From Gracilaria domingensis (taxonomy: Eukaryota; Rhodophyta; Florideophyceae; Gracilariales; Gracilariaceae): a stretch of 22,047 nt of DNA. Made by a program: the position numbers and the translations under genes. The notes beneath the pieces were generated by a model. That model saw only the letters and a list, made by a program, of their open reading frames with translations. It was not told the origin of the DNA and ran no database searches. Each line of letters starts with the position of its first letter. Position 1 is the first letter of the stretch. Location: NCBI GenBank assembly GCA_022539475.1, contig VCMS01000504.1:1-22047 (forward strand), given 5' to 3'. Positions 10,060-19,510 of the stretch are shown here, in pieces.

Positions 10060-10740
10060 GTTTTCTTTCGTAAGGAGCTTATTCATGGTGAGCAATGTCC
10101 GCAAGTTCGGAACGAAACGTCGGTATACGTTACACAGTCCTAAGAAGGATCGCTACTCTGTTTGAGTCCTTGGGTGCTTAGCCTCTTTCAAGGATTTGAC
10201 CCGTACTCATCGACTGAGAGTTTTCCGGGACGGATTATGTGACCGATACTTAACCGATTGGTGAAGAACTCGCACTTCTTGAGTTTTAGGGTGATGCTGC
10301 ATCACGCAGTACTCTCATGACATCCCGAACATGGGCTAGATGATCATCCAGATTGTTGGAAAAAACGACGATATCGTCCGATACACAAACATGTGGTCAC
10401 TTAAATCGTGCCTAACAGGATATAACCGCACGCTGAAAGTGGCGGGCTGATTAGTTAACCAAAGGGCATTCTCCGGAAGGGTATGGCTTGGTGGCTACGA
10501 ACGCGTCTTATCCGGTCTTTCTCCCTGATGGGAACATGCCAATATCCAGTTGGCGCAGGGTGGTGAACCACGTTGGCTCCAAGAGAATGATATATTGTCA
10601 ACCGGGGTATCTGATATCAATCTTTCACTGTACCACATTCAAGCTTTCGGTAATCGATACAAAATCTCCAGATCCATCCGGTTTCGGAACTAACACTACT
10701 GGTGAGCCCAAGGGGATTGAGCGGCCTCAATAACGCCAGC
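10060..10740 (-). CDS. Element 1 reverse transcriptase, frameshifted
   Basis: Conserved blocks appear in order on the minus strand, in changing frames. SPWAS..VLVPKPDGS lies at about 10,670-10,725. A MPFGLTN.PATF block lies at about 10,450-10,485. The active-site YxDD box is followed by VVFSNNLDDHLAHVRDVM at about 10,310-10,385; DDIVVFSNN is clear and the Tyr is one frame away. Then KLKKCEF-like and GHIIRPGKLSVDE words lie at about 10,205-10,290, and FLGLCNVYRRFVPN lies at about 10,095-10,150. These are the standard Ty3/Gypsy RT motifs. The enzyme copies element RNA into DNA inside the virus-like particle. Both catalytic Asp residues are encoded; the reading frame is what is broken. Confidence 0.88.
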
Positions 10741-10836
10741 CCTCAACATCTTCTCAGCTTGAGACTTCTCTTCCTCCGAGCCTTCGGTCCGGCCCGATAG
10801 GGGTGTTGCGCAATCGGCCGAGTATTCGGAAGCAAG

Positions 10837-11100
10837 TCATACAATGCTCAGTTCTTCCAATTGCTCTAGATTTCGTCCACATGGGAGTGAATTTCGCAGC
10901 ATCTCGCGAAGCTTCTCCCGATGGGATTCCGGTACATGCTCCAAATCGAGCTTCATCAATTCCTCACAGGGTCCTTCAGTCACTGCCAGGTGGCACAGAA
11001 CTAACCTCCAAAGGTTTCGGATTGTTCTGACAAGTTTTTCGGTTTCCTCGTGTCCCGGCTTCACTAACTCGCAATTCAGTGCTCTCCTCCCTCCTTAGGG
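10837..11100 (-). CDS. Element 1 pol segment just before reverse transcriptase
   Basis: This open minus-strand frame includes LKLDLEHVPESHREKLREML-like wording followed by RNSLPCGRNLEQL. It fits the stretch between protease and RT fingers in Ty3/Gypsy pol (the part that normally runs into a 'L...EHRI.....PFRQ' block and then SPWAS). It lies about 110 bases upstream of the first RT motif, in the right order. The segment is structural and has no catalytic residue of its own. Part of the frame upstream of EELMKLDLEHVPES looks shifted. Confidence 0.7.
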
Positions 11101-11389
11101 TCTGACACTCCGAGAACTTTGCGATATGTATTTCGTTGGGACGACGCGTCGGGTGTGGCAGCACTGTACAATACTTGGTTCTTTACTAGGCACTCAGTAG
11201 ACTTTCCAAATTGGCGACATAACTTGAGTGTGATCTGGTTGAATAGTTAGCCTCCATTCGCAAGAGCGATTTGGCGTTGTTCATATAAAGGGCAACGGTT
11301 GTATGTGTGGAGACCCATTGTTTGTTGGTGTCATAGATCATACTGGGACTCTGGTGGCAGCTGCACTGCTTCGAGACGTGTAGCTTGGT
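11101..11389 (-). other. Expected protease position of element 1, not confirmed
   Basis: A Ty3/Gypsy protease with a D-S/T-G-A motif should lie between nucleocapsid and RT. The minus strand here reads ALYMNNAKSLLRMEANYSTR in one frame, which could be a damaged 'VNG.....LLDTGAS' segment, but no DTG or DSG triplet is visible in any frame. The protease is therefore called only by position. Confidence 0.3.
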
Positions 11390-11602
11390 CGACACATGCC
11401 ATCGTTGGAGGCTTGCTGCGCAGTGGTAGCGGCAGCATGTGTCGGGTTGCGGCTGAGGGTTTCCGACATTGGCAGGACTGTCGTTTCCATTTCCACTTTG
11501 GCGTTTCCGGGGGGTAGTCACCGAAGCGATCACAAAAATACACAACCGAGGATAATCGGGGCAGAACAATGGAGTCGCAGACGACAAGTTAAGTTGTACC
11601 AA
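11390..11602 (-). CDS. Element 1 possible Gag nucleocapsid region
   Basis: The minus-strand frame reads basic, Asn-, Pro- and Gln-rich sequence (KRQSGNGNDSPANVGNPQPQ) and then a Cys/His cluster (DTCCRYHCAASLQRW). A retroviral zinc knuckle has the pattern CX2CX4HX4C; this cluster does not match exactly, and a frame change may explain that. It lies about 510 bases downstream of the conserved Gag block at 11,840-11,990. In element 2 a similar Cys/His cluster lies about 590 bases downstream of the matching block, which supports the placement. Confidence 0.42.
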
Positions 11603-11805
11603 ACAGTTTACTATTCGTACAGGAGTGTATGTAAAGCCGTTTCACGAATTATTGTTGCGTGGCGAGGTTTAGGGGCAGGGCGAAACTGGATCGTTTCCCG
11701 AAGAGGGGCGGTTAACTTTTGTTGATTACGTTAGGAGCAGCTCTGTTCTAGGAAGCTAATTGCTACCATGGATTGGATGGACAGGTCAAGGGTAACATAT
11801 ACTTG

Positions 11806-12174
11806 TTAGTTCTCTTGGCCATTTACAGGATTTATACGGGACGGGAGATTTCGGGACGTGTAGCCCCGGGACGAAGACCACACAAGTGTTCTGAATCCAC
11901 GTGGTTGGAGGCGCATCTTCCTCTTAGGATCTATAAGCAGCCGGGGAGTGAAGCGGAGGCGCTCGGGCGTCTTCAATTCAGCTTTAGAGAAGGATCTCGG
12001 CAGCGGGGGCTCAAGTTTAGGTTTTCGGAGCAGGAATGTTGGGGGGGTTGCCATCCTGGGCATATGCGATGACGTTGCAGGTGTTCGATTTTTCCACATG
12101 TTCTGGGCTGCGTGTGGGCGGCTGCCATATTTGATCCTCAACTCAGGTGGACGCATCGCGTGCTTCGCGTTCAT
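11806..12174 (-). CDS. Element 1 Gag central segment, shared with element 2
   Basis: This 122-codon minus-strand frame is rich in Arg and Lys (SFSKAELKTPERLRFTPRLL). It shows no named domain, but part of it (11,840-11,990) aligns at the nucleotide level with 16,815-16,960. For example, GAAGCGGAGGCGCTCGGGCG near 11,950 faces GGAAGCTGTGAGCTCGGGCG near 16,920, and further homology covers a TCAGAACACTTG-like word. This shows that the two elements are relatives. By position it is Gag between capsid and nucleocapsid. Confidence 0.5.
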   Translation of the reverse strand: MNAKHAMRPPELRIKYGSRPHAAQNMWKNRTPATSSHMPRMATPPTFLLRKPKLEPPLPRSFSKAELKTPERLRFTPRLLIDPKRKMRLQPRGFRTLVWSSSRGYTSRNLPSRINPVNGQEN

Positions 12175-12849
12175 AGGAAGTTCTCGGCACAGCGAGCTTG
12201 ATTCTGCTGGCGAGAGGGATCGAACTGAGCGATAATTCTATGCTTTCCGTGCTGGGAGTGTCCTGCCTGCGAGATCATGCAAATTGGTAAGACTCGTAGC
12301 GTATAACTGAGGTTGGTTGGTTTGCGGACCTCTGTACACGACCTTGAAGGTTTTTTTGCCTCATGCCTGGGCGACTGAATTCTCCATGACCTCATAAGGA
12401 TAGGTGTGCGGGCTCGTGTCCCTGTGCATAAATGCAGGGTCAGTCTCCGATGACGGAGCTGACGTGGACGGTAGTTCCGAAGTACTAACTGAGTCGGGGT
12501 TGCTAGCACGAGGTTGATGTTGTCATGATCCAAATGGGAGTCGTTCGCATTGCATTGGGCGGATGAATAGTCGGTTCTCACGAATAGTACCTTACGAGGC
12601 CTTTTGACTAGAGGGCGCGAGCTGCGGAGCGTTTTCCCTTAGCTTGGGGTTTGTGACTAATTCAAGGTAGGTCATCTCTTCTATTACTCGATATGGCTAC
12701 AGTGCCCGTATTTGGGGATCCACCCATTCCGGAACATGGAACATCTTTCAGACGGGATGAATTAACAGCGGTGGAAGAGCCTTGTCAGGCGGAGTATGAG
12801 TAAGCGGTTTCCGTTTTCCCGGACGTTGGTTTCGTATCCCTCAGGGCTG
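12175..12849 (-). CDS. Element 1 Gag, unrecognised middle part
   Basis: This stretch lies between the capsid motif and the central Gag segment of the same element, so it should be Gag by continuity. The frame 12,171-12,581 (minus, 136 codons) covers much of it but matches nothing I know and may be a chance frame. The frame of the neighbouring capsid fragment does not continue far. No domain is claimed. Confidence 0.3.
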
Positions 12850-13330
12850 ACGTAGTTTTGAATGGCGTGACCAGTAGCGTATGCCGTCAAAGGTAAGTGT
12901 ATGCTTCAGGCCAACCGTAACTCTCCTTCGTAGGCTCTGACGATCCGCGACGTGTGAATGAATTGTTGGCAGACTTATGAGGTAATCCGGGAGGGCTACA
13001 TCGTGTCCTCATATTTCGAGTATTGGTTTTGCACGCTTGCGAGGAAATCCAGAAACAGATGGGGATTTCTTCCTGTATCCCTTGTTTAGAGTAACGAGCC
13101 GGTCTTGGATAAAAATCCCTAATTTTCAGTTCTCTTCGGAGGTCCGAACTTCGGAGGTATACTGAAGTCGTTAATATTCGATATGAAGCCTTCCGATCTT
13201 AACTGGAATTGGATGGCTTCAACTCTTCAAGCATAATGCTTCTCTCTCATTCCTTTCGCCAGATTCCCGGCCGTGGCTTTGATAGCCCTCTTGCAGGGGT
13301 GAGCAGTAGTTTAGAGTGCAACCGTGTGCT
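12850..13330 (-). CDS. Element 1 Gag capsid region, frameshifted
   Basis: On the minus strand a clean run of 27 codons (about 12,893-12,985) includes SFTRRGSSEPTKESYGWPEA followed by YTYL. A frame change then leads to an AYATGHAIQN-like word (12,850-12,890). The WPEA...L...YAT..AI pattern corresponds to the Ty3/Gypsy capsid stretch also seen in element 2 (HVWRREPELPFLQVIPRTST at about 17,880-17,935). Further upstream (13,100-13,250) FGPPK-like wording and a region rich in Lys and Ser fit a Gag N-terminal part. Gag forms the shell of the virus-like particle. The start codon cannot be chosen. Confidence 0.6.
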
Positions 13331-13449
13331 GTCATAGAGCTGACGGGAACGCGGCGGCGGCTATCATCCGAGGAATCGGAGAATGACGAGAATGACGAGC
13401 TTGTCCGAACTATTCCGGACGGAGTTCGACGTCACTCGATGATTACGAG

Positions 13450-14990
13450 ATTCCTTCATTGGAATTTCGACGCCCTCTTACTAGATCTACGAAGGGAACT
13501 TTGGCTCCGAAGCGATTTCCGCTCGGAGGCTTCTGTCTCTCTTCCATCCTAATAGTGGTTCGAGGGTATCCACCGTGCATGGACTCGCTTCTAGAAAAAA
13601 AAAAAAATGGCGTTGGTTCTCTTTTCGAGGGCAAGAGTCCTCTCATATGCCTTGTGAGACCAAAGCCTCCATGGATGGATTCATCTCCTGTCTCAGGGTA
13701 CACTTTACGCGAGACATCTATATCTAGAGTTTTATAGCTGTCGCGGCAGTTCTCGACTGACTCGATGAGGGATCGTGTGGCTGCATTAGCGATGCGGCGG
13801 GCGTCAGATTACTGGTACTCTGAGAGTCAAGCTTTTCGCGCGGTGCGGTTGGGGTATGCTCCACGACTGGATTTCATCCTCTGGTTGGGTGCAGCCTGAC
13901 GAAGGAAAGCTCTTTACACTCCTGTGATCATTGGCGTTGTATTCCGGGCTTCGGGTTTTCAGATCTTTGCAGGTTGGGGACCGATGTCCTCGAACGCGTA
14001 GCAACCGACGAGGGAGCGTTTGACGTAACGATCTTCCTTTGAGACGGCGTGGCGGGCATACTGAGGTAGCCAATGGCTCCGGATAATTAGTGAGAAATAC
14101 GAGACTTCCGAACAAAAAAGGGGATGGGGAAATTATTAAACCCAAGAGGGGTATAACTGTCAGTCTCGGAAAGGGAAATTCAAGGGTTCCAGATTCCAAT
14201 AGCAGCAACAACGGTTATGGTCCGATACCGTTCTAAGTCGGGAGACCATAAAATGTAGAGCAAAACTGTGGTGAAGCTATGGGAATCTCTCAGGATGTGA
14301 GTCCTATCTATGGGAGGTAGGCTCAGGATAGAACGTCTCTGTCCGTGTCGGGTCGAGTGACAAAACCGGGTGTAAGACAGGAGTAGGTGCTGGCTATACC
14401 TACAGAGGTGGATGAAAGAACGTGCGATCAGAGATGGAGTGTGATCAAACTGAAAGGGAAGAGAAAGGGGCGGGTGTAACGAGAGAAAGTCACGGTAGAA
14501 GACGCACCGGAGCGGAGTGCTAGGACGTGGCAACGGCGGGAAGGTCCGACAGCGGATGCGACGACTCAAGCGCCAAATATAACTAATACTGGGGCGGAAG
14601 CGATACCTGATGCAGGTGAACAAGTGCAAACAGCAAGCTCACGAGTGATATAATCGTTCTTCTAAAAATAGAAAAGCCGAGTCGAGGTAACCACAATCAA
14701 AGATAAGAGATGGGCAAGACAAGTGCTTTCCTTAGTTGCCTGAGGGGTTAGTAGTGCCGATTACGCAATTGTGTTCATCTCCGTTTAGAGTCGGTAGATC
14801 TACGTGGCAGAGCTACTTATAGCCGATTCTTGAAAGGATTCGCTTGAACGTCAGCTCAGTTTGTCATTTCTTGGAGCTCGGGTGAGATTACACGAGCATA
14901 TTACTATTACTAATACGGTATCTAGAATGCACAGATCGAGGATCATAACGTGACGAAACGTGTCAGGTGGAGGGTATCTTCTCATAGGGG
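13450..14990. other. Non-coding stretch between the two elements; candidate 5' LTR/leader
   Basis: No protein domain is seen. By position, upstream of element 1 Gag, it should hold the leader and 5' LTR of element 1 and the break point in element 2. It contains a run of 13 A at 13,595-13,607, and the plus strand from about 14,100 to 14,700 is markedly purine-rich (minus strand pyrimidine-rich). That bias explains the long stop-free frame 14,180-14,629. A plus-strand frame at 13,741-13,897 (about 52 codons, with ASDYWYSESQAFRAVRLGYA) is unexplained. No primer-binding site or LTR match was identified. Confidence 0.4.
13595..13607 (+). repeat. Poly-A run (13 A)
   Basis: Thirteen consecutive A residues on the plus strand, the longest homopolymer in the window. 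The element reads on the minus strand, so this is a T run in the sense direction and not a poly-A tail of the element. Length is unreliable if the data are raw reads. Confidence 0.9.
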
Positions 14991-14999
14991 GCGTGGCCA

Positions 15000-15225
15000 A
15001 TATCTAACTAGCGCTCCATCCCCCACCACACGCGCTACTATCTAACTGCTGGGACTTCCCATGCAGGTTCACTTTAAGGGGTGCAACAAACCATCAACAT
15101 ACCAAAATAGGTGAAGTTTTCATATTACTTAGCACACGTCACTGGTCATCGGTACCGATTCATTTGAGTCGACTGATGCTCCGATAGCGGAAGCGTTTGC
15201 TTCCACTAGGTAGGTGTTCGTTAAT
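15000..15225 (-). other. Element 2 integrase fades out here
   Basis: Continuing the element 2 integrase on the minus strand, the expected HPQTNGQAERFN block is only dimly suggested (TNTYLVEAN near 15,200-15,230), and no catalytic-Glu word, GPY/F motif or RVSRDRV ending is found down to 14,760, where they lie at equal spacing in element 1. The element is therefore truncated, interrupted or too diverged here. Confidence 0.45.
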
Positions 15226-15229
15226 TTAG

Positions 15230-15480
15230 TTCTTGCACTCATCGGACGAATCCTGGAAAACTCGGACGTGAGGCTGTGAACCGTTATCTGATAATAGAGG
15301 AACCGGTGGAGCGTACAAAGGACCAGTCGGTGACAAAGGCTTGGTGCAATACGGTGGCCGTATCGTTTAACGGGACTGTAGTACCGCTATAGAGAACTAT
15401 GATATCACAAAGGTATCGCTTCCTCTAGCGGTCGGATCAATTCGCTAAGATATCGATGGCGACACGCTTATGGTTTTTGG
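15230..15480 (-). CDS. Element 2 integrase catalytic core, partial
   Basis: The minus strand reads VAIDIL (first catalytic Asp) at about 15,450-15,475, then RYLLVI..DRYS-like wording. Next come TVPLND and QAFVTDWSFV in successive frames (about 15,325-15,390), then a damaged LSDNG and VFQD-like words (about 15,240-15,290). It lines up with element 1 integrase at the DNA level: GATCAATTCGCTAAGATATC faces GATCAATTCGCCTAGAATGTC on the plus strand. It is a diverged relative, not a recent copy. Two of the three DDE positions can be placed. Confidence 0.75.
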
Positions 15481-16112
15481 AATTGCGTATCCCCAATTGG
15501 CATTACGGCAGTGAACATGTGCATCCCTAGTGAGGCCTATGTTATTCATCCATTGGGTATAGGATACAGTTGTGACGGTGACGCGAATTAGAGAAGGTAG
15601 TACGATGCGAATTGCCATGAATCATTGGCTTTCGGAATGCACATGGTGGAGGCCAAGCGGATTGTGCGCTATGAGCGCGCGTAACATATTCTCGAACCTG
15701 AGATCGTTTTCTTCCTTGTGTGGACAGCTGGTACGGTGTTGCGAATGGGGCTAGTACCTGGGAGTAGGTAATAGGTGTTTCCAGTGATCCAATTGTCAGG
15801 GATCAGTCCGCAACTGGGTGTGAATTCCTTAGCATTTTCTCATAATTTATCTCTAATGAGATTCGAGGTATGATCAAAATTCAACTGTCCAGTTCCTTGA
15901 GGGTCTGTGTCTGCTGTTTCTGGTGGTAAATGCTTTTACTCTCGTGGGTGCAGTGACTCAGTGAATTGGTTCGCTGGGTTAACCGTGCGTAAGAGCGGTT
16001 CACGCTGTTCCTTTCGCCTCCTTAGCTCGGTTATATGGAACATCCGCACTGGTTATCTTCGTTGGCACGATGGCAGGATGTGGGAGAGTGGGTTATAGGA
16101 TTTAGTTTTTTG
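15481..16112 (-). other. Element 2 segment between integrase and nucleocapsid; RT and RNase H absent
   Basis: In element 1, nucleocapsid and the VAID motif are about 2.3 kb apart and enclose protease, RT and RNase H. Here they are only about 0.85 kb apart. No YxDD, FLGL, DTDAS or ADALSR-like word is visible. A faint integrase zinc-finger remnant may be present at 15,530-15,700. The frames 15,572-15,754 and 15,907-16,098 (plus) are unlikely to be genes. The simplest reading is an internal deletion of about 1.5 kb. Confidence 0.5.
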
Positions 16113-16463
16113 CTAACACTGTCGGGTTTTGCAAGTTAGCGACAGAACTCTGAATGGTTTGTCGGGTTTCACCGAAATTACTCCGTTGGCTAAAGCGAGT
16201 TGGTTCTGATTCATACATGACGGCAACGGTTTTACCACGCGTAGACCGGACTGTTGGTGGTTATGGTGACCCAAATTGGGATTCTGCAGGGATGGCGAGA
16301 GACTTTGGCCACAGCAGTGTCGACATACGGAATGACGTTGGGCCTTCTGTGCAGCAGAAGAGCGAAACGAGGGGCCCCTTTGGGTCCGGGGTTGGGTGGG
16401 GTAGGCATTTCTTCCCCCCCTTTCCAGCCGCGGGGGTTTTCTTACAGCTCGGGATTTCGCCAA
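16113..16463 (-). CDS. Element 2 possible Gag nucleocapsid region
   Basis: This 116-codon minus-strand frame starts with a basic, Pro- and Gln-rich stretch (RKPPRLERGGRNAYPTQPRT) and reaches a Cys/His cluster, HSVCRHCCGQSLSPSL, with RHPC in the adjacent frame. Gag proteins often have a basic region followed by a CX2C zinc knuckle; here only the first CX2C is clean. The place, about 590 bases past the shared Gag block, agrees with element 1. The region also has runs of G and C near 16,370-16,440. The alternative, an RNase H remnant, was considered because of a YVDT word, but no other RNase H block follows. Confidence 0.42.
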   Translation of the reverse strand: MAKSRAVRKPPRLERGGRNAYPTQPRTQRGPSFRSSAAQKAQRHSVCRHCCGQSLSPSLQNPNLGHHNHQQSGLRVVKPLPSCMNQNQLALANGVISVKPDKPFRVLSLTCKTRQC

Positions 16464-16814
16464 CTATCTGGTAAGAATCGAGCTCGGGGCAAAAGCTTCA
16501 CAAAACGATTACAAAGTCACACCGAGTATTACGGTGCGGAATGCTTTTGGCAACATGAAATCCTTTAACCATACAGGTTCTTAATCGCACCATGGGAGGT
16601 ACGATACCAAGGTAGCAAAGGGTTGTTATTGCATCCGCGATGTATCAGTCTGGCCATGGCGAATTTCCATCCCGTAACGGGGTGGTACAAATCAAGGTGA
16701 ATGCAGGTTTGGGCTGCCCTGTATCAACAGACATGTCGAACCATGACGGTTAGACAAGCAAGATCGGCATAAACTTTGTAGTTTCTCTTAGATAACAAAG
16801 AATCTTTCCCAGAA

Positions 16815-16960
16815 ACGAGATTGCGCGGGACGTACCACGGACGAGTAGAACGAAAGATGTTCTGAGTTCGCGTCAGATTTAGCGGCTATCCTTGCAAGAA
16901 TTTTTAACAGCTGGGGAGCGGAAGCTGTGAGCTCGGGCGGCTTCAAGTTGGCTCGGACGC
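16815..16960 (-). CDS. Element 2 Gag block shared with element 1
   Basis: This aligns with 11,840-11,990 at nucleotide level: AGCTGGGGAGCGGAAGC-like sequence, GCTCGGGCGGCTTCAAG, and on the minus strand ACTCAGAACATCTTTCG with GTACGTCCCGCGCAATCTCG. In element 1 the corresponding words are ATTCAGAACACTTGTG and CTACACGTCCCGAAATCTCC. Similarity fades on both sides, so the two elements diverged some time ago or the region is under constraint. No domain name can be given. Confidence 0.55.
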
Positions 16961-17051
16961 GCTATTCTGTAGAGGGACTACCAAAGTCAACTTTTTTTGG
17001 ACGGGGTCACCGCGTGTTTGGTATGTGAACTCCATTCTGGAGCATTGCTGA

Positions 17052-17447
17052 CTACAATGCGTGGGTGCTTCGCTTTGACCTGATTTCGAAGGTTAATTTC
17101 TGCGGAATGGGGGCTTGAGGCATAAACGCGGAACGGTAATCATGCTCTGCTTTGCACCGATCATATTCTTCGCCGAACAGATTCTTTTCCTCGGGCGTGA
17201 GGGCTTGTAATAGCAATATTTTTTCGGCGTGTGCGACGGCGGAAATACGCCACTGCGTTTGATACATGACTGGAGGTAGCAATGGTAACATATGACGAGG
17301 CTGGTTTGTCGTGAGGATGAGTGTCCAGCCGACGTTGTGTCGTAGTGTTTTCCAACCTGAACGGTTCAGACGCGACGACTTCTTAGCGTGGCAGCGGGGC
17401 TGCGCGACCGGGAGCCTTGTGCGTACAATTCTGCAGGGTTTATTCAT
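17052..17447 (-). CDS. Element 2 Gag, C-terminal half
   Basis: A 131-codon minus-strand frame. Its middle and end look like real protein (QTQWRISAVAHAEKILLLQA, then LTPEEKNLFGEEYDRCKAEH), with amphipathic, charged helices. By order it lies between the capsid and the nucleocapsid-like region of the same element. I do not recognise a specific domain. The first 40 codons may be out of frame. Confidence 0.5.
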   Translation of the reverse strand: MNKPCRIVRTRLPVAQPRCHAKKSSRLNRSGWKTLRHNVGWTLILTTNQPRHMLPLLPPVMYQTQWRISAVAHAEKILLLQALTPEEKNLFGEEYDRCKAEHDYRSAFMPQAPIPQKLTFEIRSKRSTHAL

Positions 17448-17824
17448 ACACGGAATGGAAGTTGTAGGCTGGTGTGGGTCGTAAACTGTAGAATGGGATT
17501 ACTTACAATGAGTGAACGTTATCAGCGTCGCCACCCGTTTCCTTTTTCAAAACGATAAGGACGAATGAGATTCTCGCGAGTAGGCGCTATCGATGGTGCC
17601 GGTGCGGGTGGTTGCCCGATACCTCTTTCTCCTTCGCCGGGTGCAGTTAACCAACCTAGCATAGTCATTGGCCGTTTTTCTGGTCTGCGAGCGCGCAACG
17701 ATTCGAATGGCGGGGTCCACACATAACAAACATGGTACACGCTGTCCTGTGGCGCAATCCTTATCACATCGGTAAAACTTGTTTAAACGGCGTTGAAGTA
17801 CACGTTTGCGGTCTCACTCTTTGT
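17448..17824 (-). CDS. Element 2 Gag, unrecognised linker segment
   Basis: Frame 17,522-17,767 (minus, 81 codons) includes a Pro/Ala-rich piece (IGQPPAPAPSIAPTRENLIR) that looks like a Gag linker between capsid and downstream helices. It begins near the end of the capsid frame and stays on the same strand. No motif is claimed. Confidence 0.35.
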
Positions 17825-18331
17825 CTAGTTTGCGTAAGCAAGGGCTTGCACTTTGATCGCGGTGGAAGTTCGCGGTATGACCTGAAGAAAGGGTAATTCC
17901 GGTTCGCGCCGCCATACGTGACGTCTCCCTTCGAGGCCGTGAGGGTTCTCGACAGAATTGTACTGATCTTTCACAGATCTAAAGAAATACGGCAGTGCTA
18001 CGTATGCCTGTGCTTCACTCATTACAAGTTCATGGCTCCTGCCAAACCTAGCGAAGAAATCAGATAATGAATAGATCGCGTCTCCGAGAATTCTGTTTGA
18101 GTGTAACATTCATCTTGCGAATATGTATCCTTCTGAACTCCGTGTTCCTCGCGAGAGGCGGTTCGAAGGACTCTCCAACCGATAGATAGCCGGCACGACA
18201 GTTTCTGTAGAGTGGGTCCGTGGGCTTAACTGCTTGAGTACAGTGGCGGTCTTTCGCACTGAAGCGATCACTGCTTGAGTAGACTGCGTCGCTTTCGACC
18301 TGTCGACGAGATGACGCAGTCCGGTTATCAT
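17825..18331 (-). CDS. Element 2 Gag N-terminal and capsid region
   Basis: Two consecutive minus-strand frames, 18,110-18,331 and 17,825-18,109, appear to be one protein split by a single frame change. The first contains STQAVIASVRKTATVLKQLS and ends near GTRSSEGYIFAR. The second contains LSDFFARFGRSHELVMSEAQ, then VALPYFFRSVKDQYNSVENP, a Gly-rich turn, HVWRREPELPFLQVIPRTST and IKVQALAYAN. The hydrophobic helix followed by LPYF(L)xG-like wording and the later VW.EA....L pattern are those of Ty3/Gypsy capsids. Gag assembles the particle in the cytoplasm. The ATG at 18,331 is a possible start but is not proven. The same capsid signature is seen in element 1 near 12,900. Confidence 0.72.
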
Positions 18332-18339
18332 GTATCCAG

Positions 18340-19510
18340 ATGATTGAGAACTGTTTCAATCAAAATACTGAGCTAGAGCTCGACGAAATCGAATTATAGT
18401 GAACTCGTAGTTGGGTGTCGACGCTATGTTTTTACCGGCGGTGGTCTTCATCTCCTGGATCGGATCTACTGGTAGAACTGTGCGTCCATAGCTTCATATG
18501 CGCATTGTTTTCTCAAGTGTATCCAGAGCGAACGAATTGGGATAATTAAGCATTTATCGACAATGCGGATCTGAACAAAGTGTTGGAGTGGCCCAGATTT
18601 TCCATATAAATTCGTCCTTTTCAGAAGACTAAGTCACTGAGATATTCCGCATTGGGATCATCGACAGCGTGTCCTGCAGCCGTAGTAGTCTGTAGGAGTT
18701 TCCATTCGTGCAGCGTGGATTAATCATCCAAGGGGGATTCTACCTGCCAATCGGCTAGGTTTGCAATGCTAGCAGTAAATGTGGAGTGTATCTGAGGACA
18801 AGGTTGGGTTGAACCGCTTTTTCTGGTGCTTCGTACTTGACGCGCTCTCCGGGACCGGGGTAGACTCAAGAGGGTGGCGCCACTCTGGGTTAGACGGAGT
18901 GCCGGTGCGAGTGAGGGTACGCAGCGACACCGCGCGGAACGATTCGAGATCTACGAGTCGGTGGCGGATATGAAATCTTTGTAACCAATCCAATCTATGA
19001 TGCAGGTCAAGCTCGTTTACAATTTCCGGACAGAACTACTTAAAAACTCAAACGCTTACTCGGTACCACAGTTGCCGATTGTACGTTCAAACGTTGCCCA
19101 ACTCAAAACGCAAGAATCTGCTGATGTTGTCAGAAAGCGTTAATGCGTCGATTCCAACTAATCGACACTTGTACCTGGCTCGGTTGCTAGGTGGGAGACC
19201 TTTTTAAACCGACAGACCTGTCCGAAGTCCTGCTTCTGCGAGAATGGTAAGACGGGAAGAGCCTCTGTACACCATATACTCGGTGTAAGACGGAAGTGCA
19301 ACTGCTATACTTAAGAGTGCAGGTACGTCGTTGGGAAACGATGAGTCTAAACTCCAGAGATGACGTGGTATCGGCAACATGCGCGCGGAATATGTTGGGT
19401 GTAGTACCGAGAGGAAAAGCAACACACGACAATGAACAAAGCATCCACCTCATCAGTACGCGACGGATAGAGCCCTCGTGACTAGTGCCGGAGGCGGAGC
19501 GAGATTCTCC
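18340..19510. other. Right end of insert; candidate leader and 5' LTR
   Basis: No coding similarity was found. By position, upstream of element 2 Gag and next to satellite, this should contain its leader and 5' LTR. Open frames 19,187-19,651 (minus) and 18,769-18,993 (minus) look like chance and the first runs into satellite. No TG...CA ends, tRNA-complementary primer site or match to 6,200-6,850 could be established by reading. Confidence 0.4.

Larger units (their letters stand above)
6200..19510 (-). mobile_element. Compound Ty3/Gypsy chromovirus-like insertion in satellite DNA
   Basis: About 13.3 kb of non-satellite DNA lies between two blocks of the same satellite. All recognisable coding is on the minus strand. 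Reading right to left it contains Gag, a shortened pol with an integrase core (element 2), then a second Gag, reverse transcriptase, RNase H and integrase (element 1), and finally a chromodomain. The domain order RT, RNase H, integrase is that of Ty3/Gypsy (Metaviridae) rather than Copia. The total is too long for one ordinary Gypsy element (usually about 5-8 kb) and two integrase cores are present, so two elements are involved, either nested or side by side. LTRs must lie in the non-coding stretches at 6,200-6,850, 7,080-8,180, 13,450-14,990 and 18,340-19,510, but I could not match any pair by eye. Confidence 0.85.

Noticed and set aside
14180..14629. 149-codon minus-strand frame
   Set aside because: The pyrimidine-rich strand has few stops; the Ser/Leu/Arg/Pro-rich product looks like a compositional artefact.
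18228..18281. Direct repeat ACTGCTTGAGTA, about 42 bases apart
   Set aside because: It is short, within likely Gag coding of element 2, and has no partner structure to suggest a function.
6200..19510. LTR pair at the two ends of the insert
   Set aside because: I compared the ends by reading and found no convincing match; an alignment is needed, so no LTR is called.
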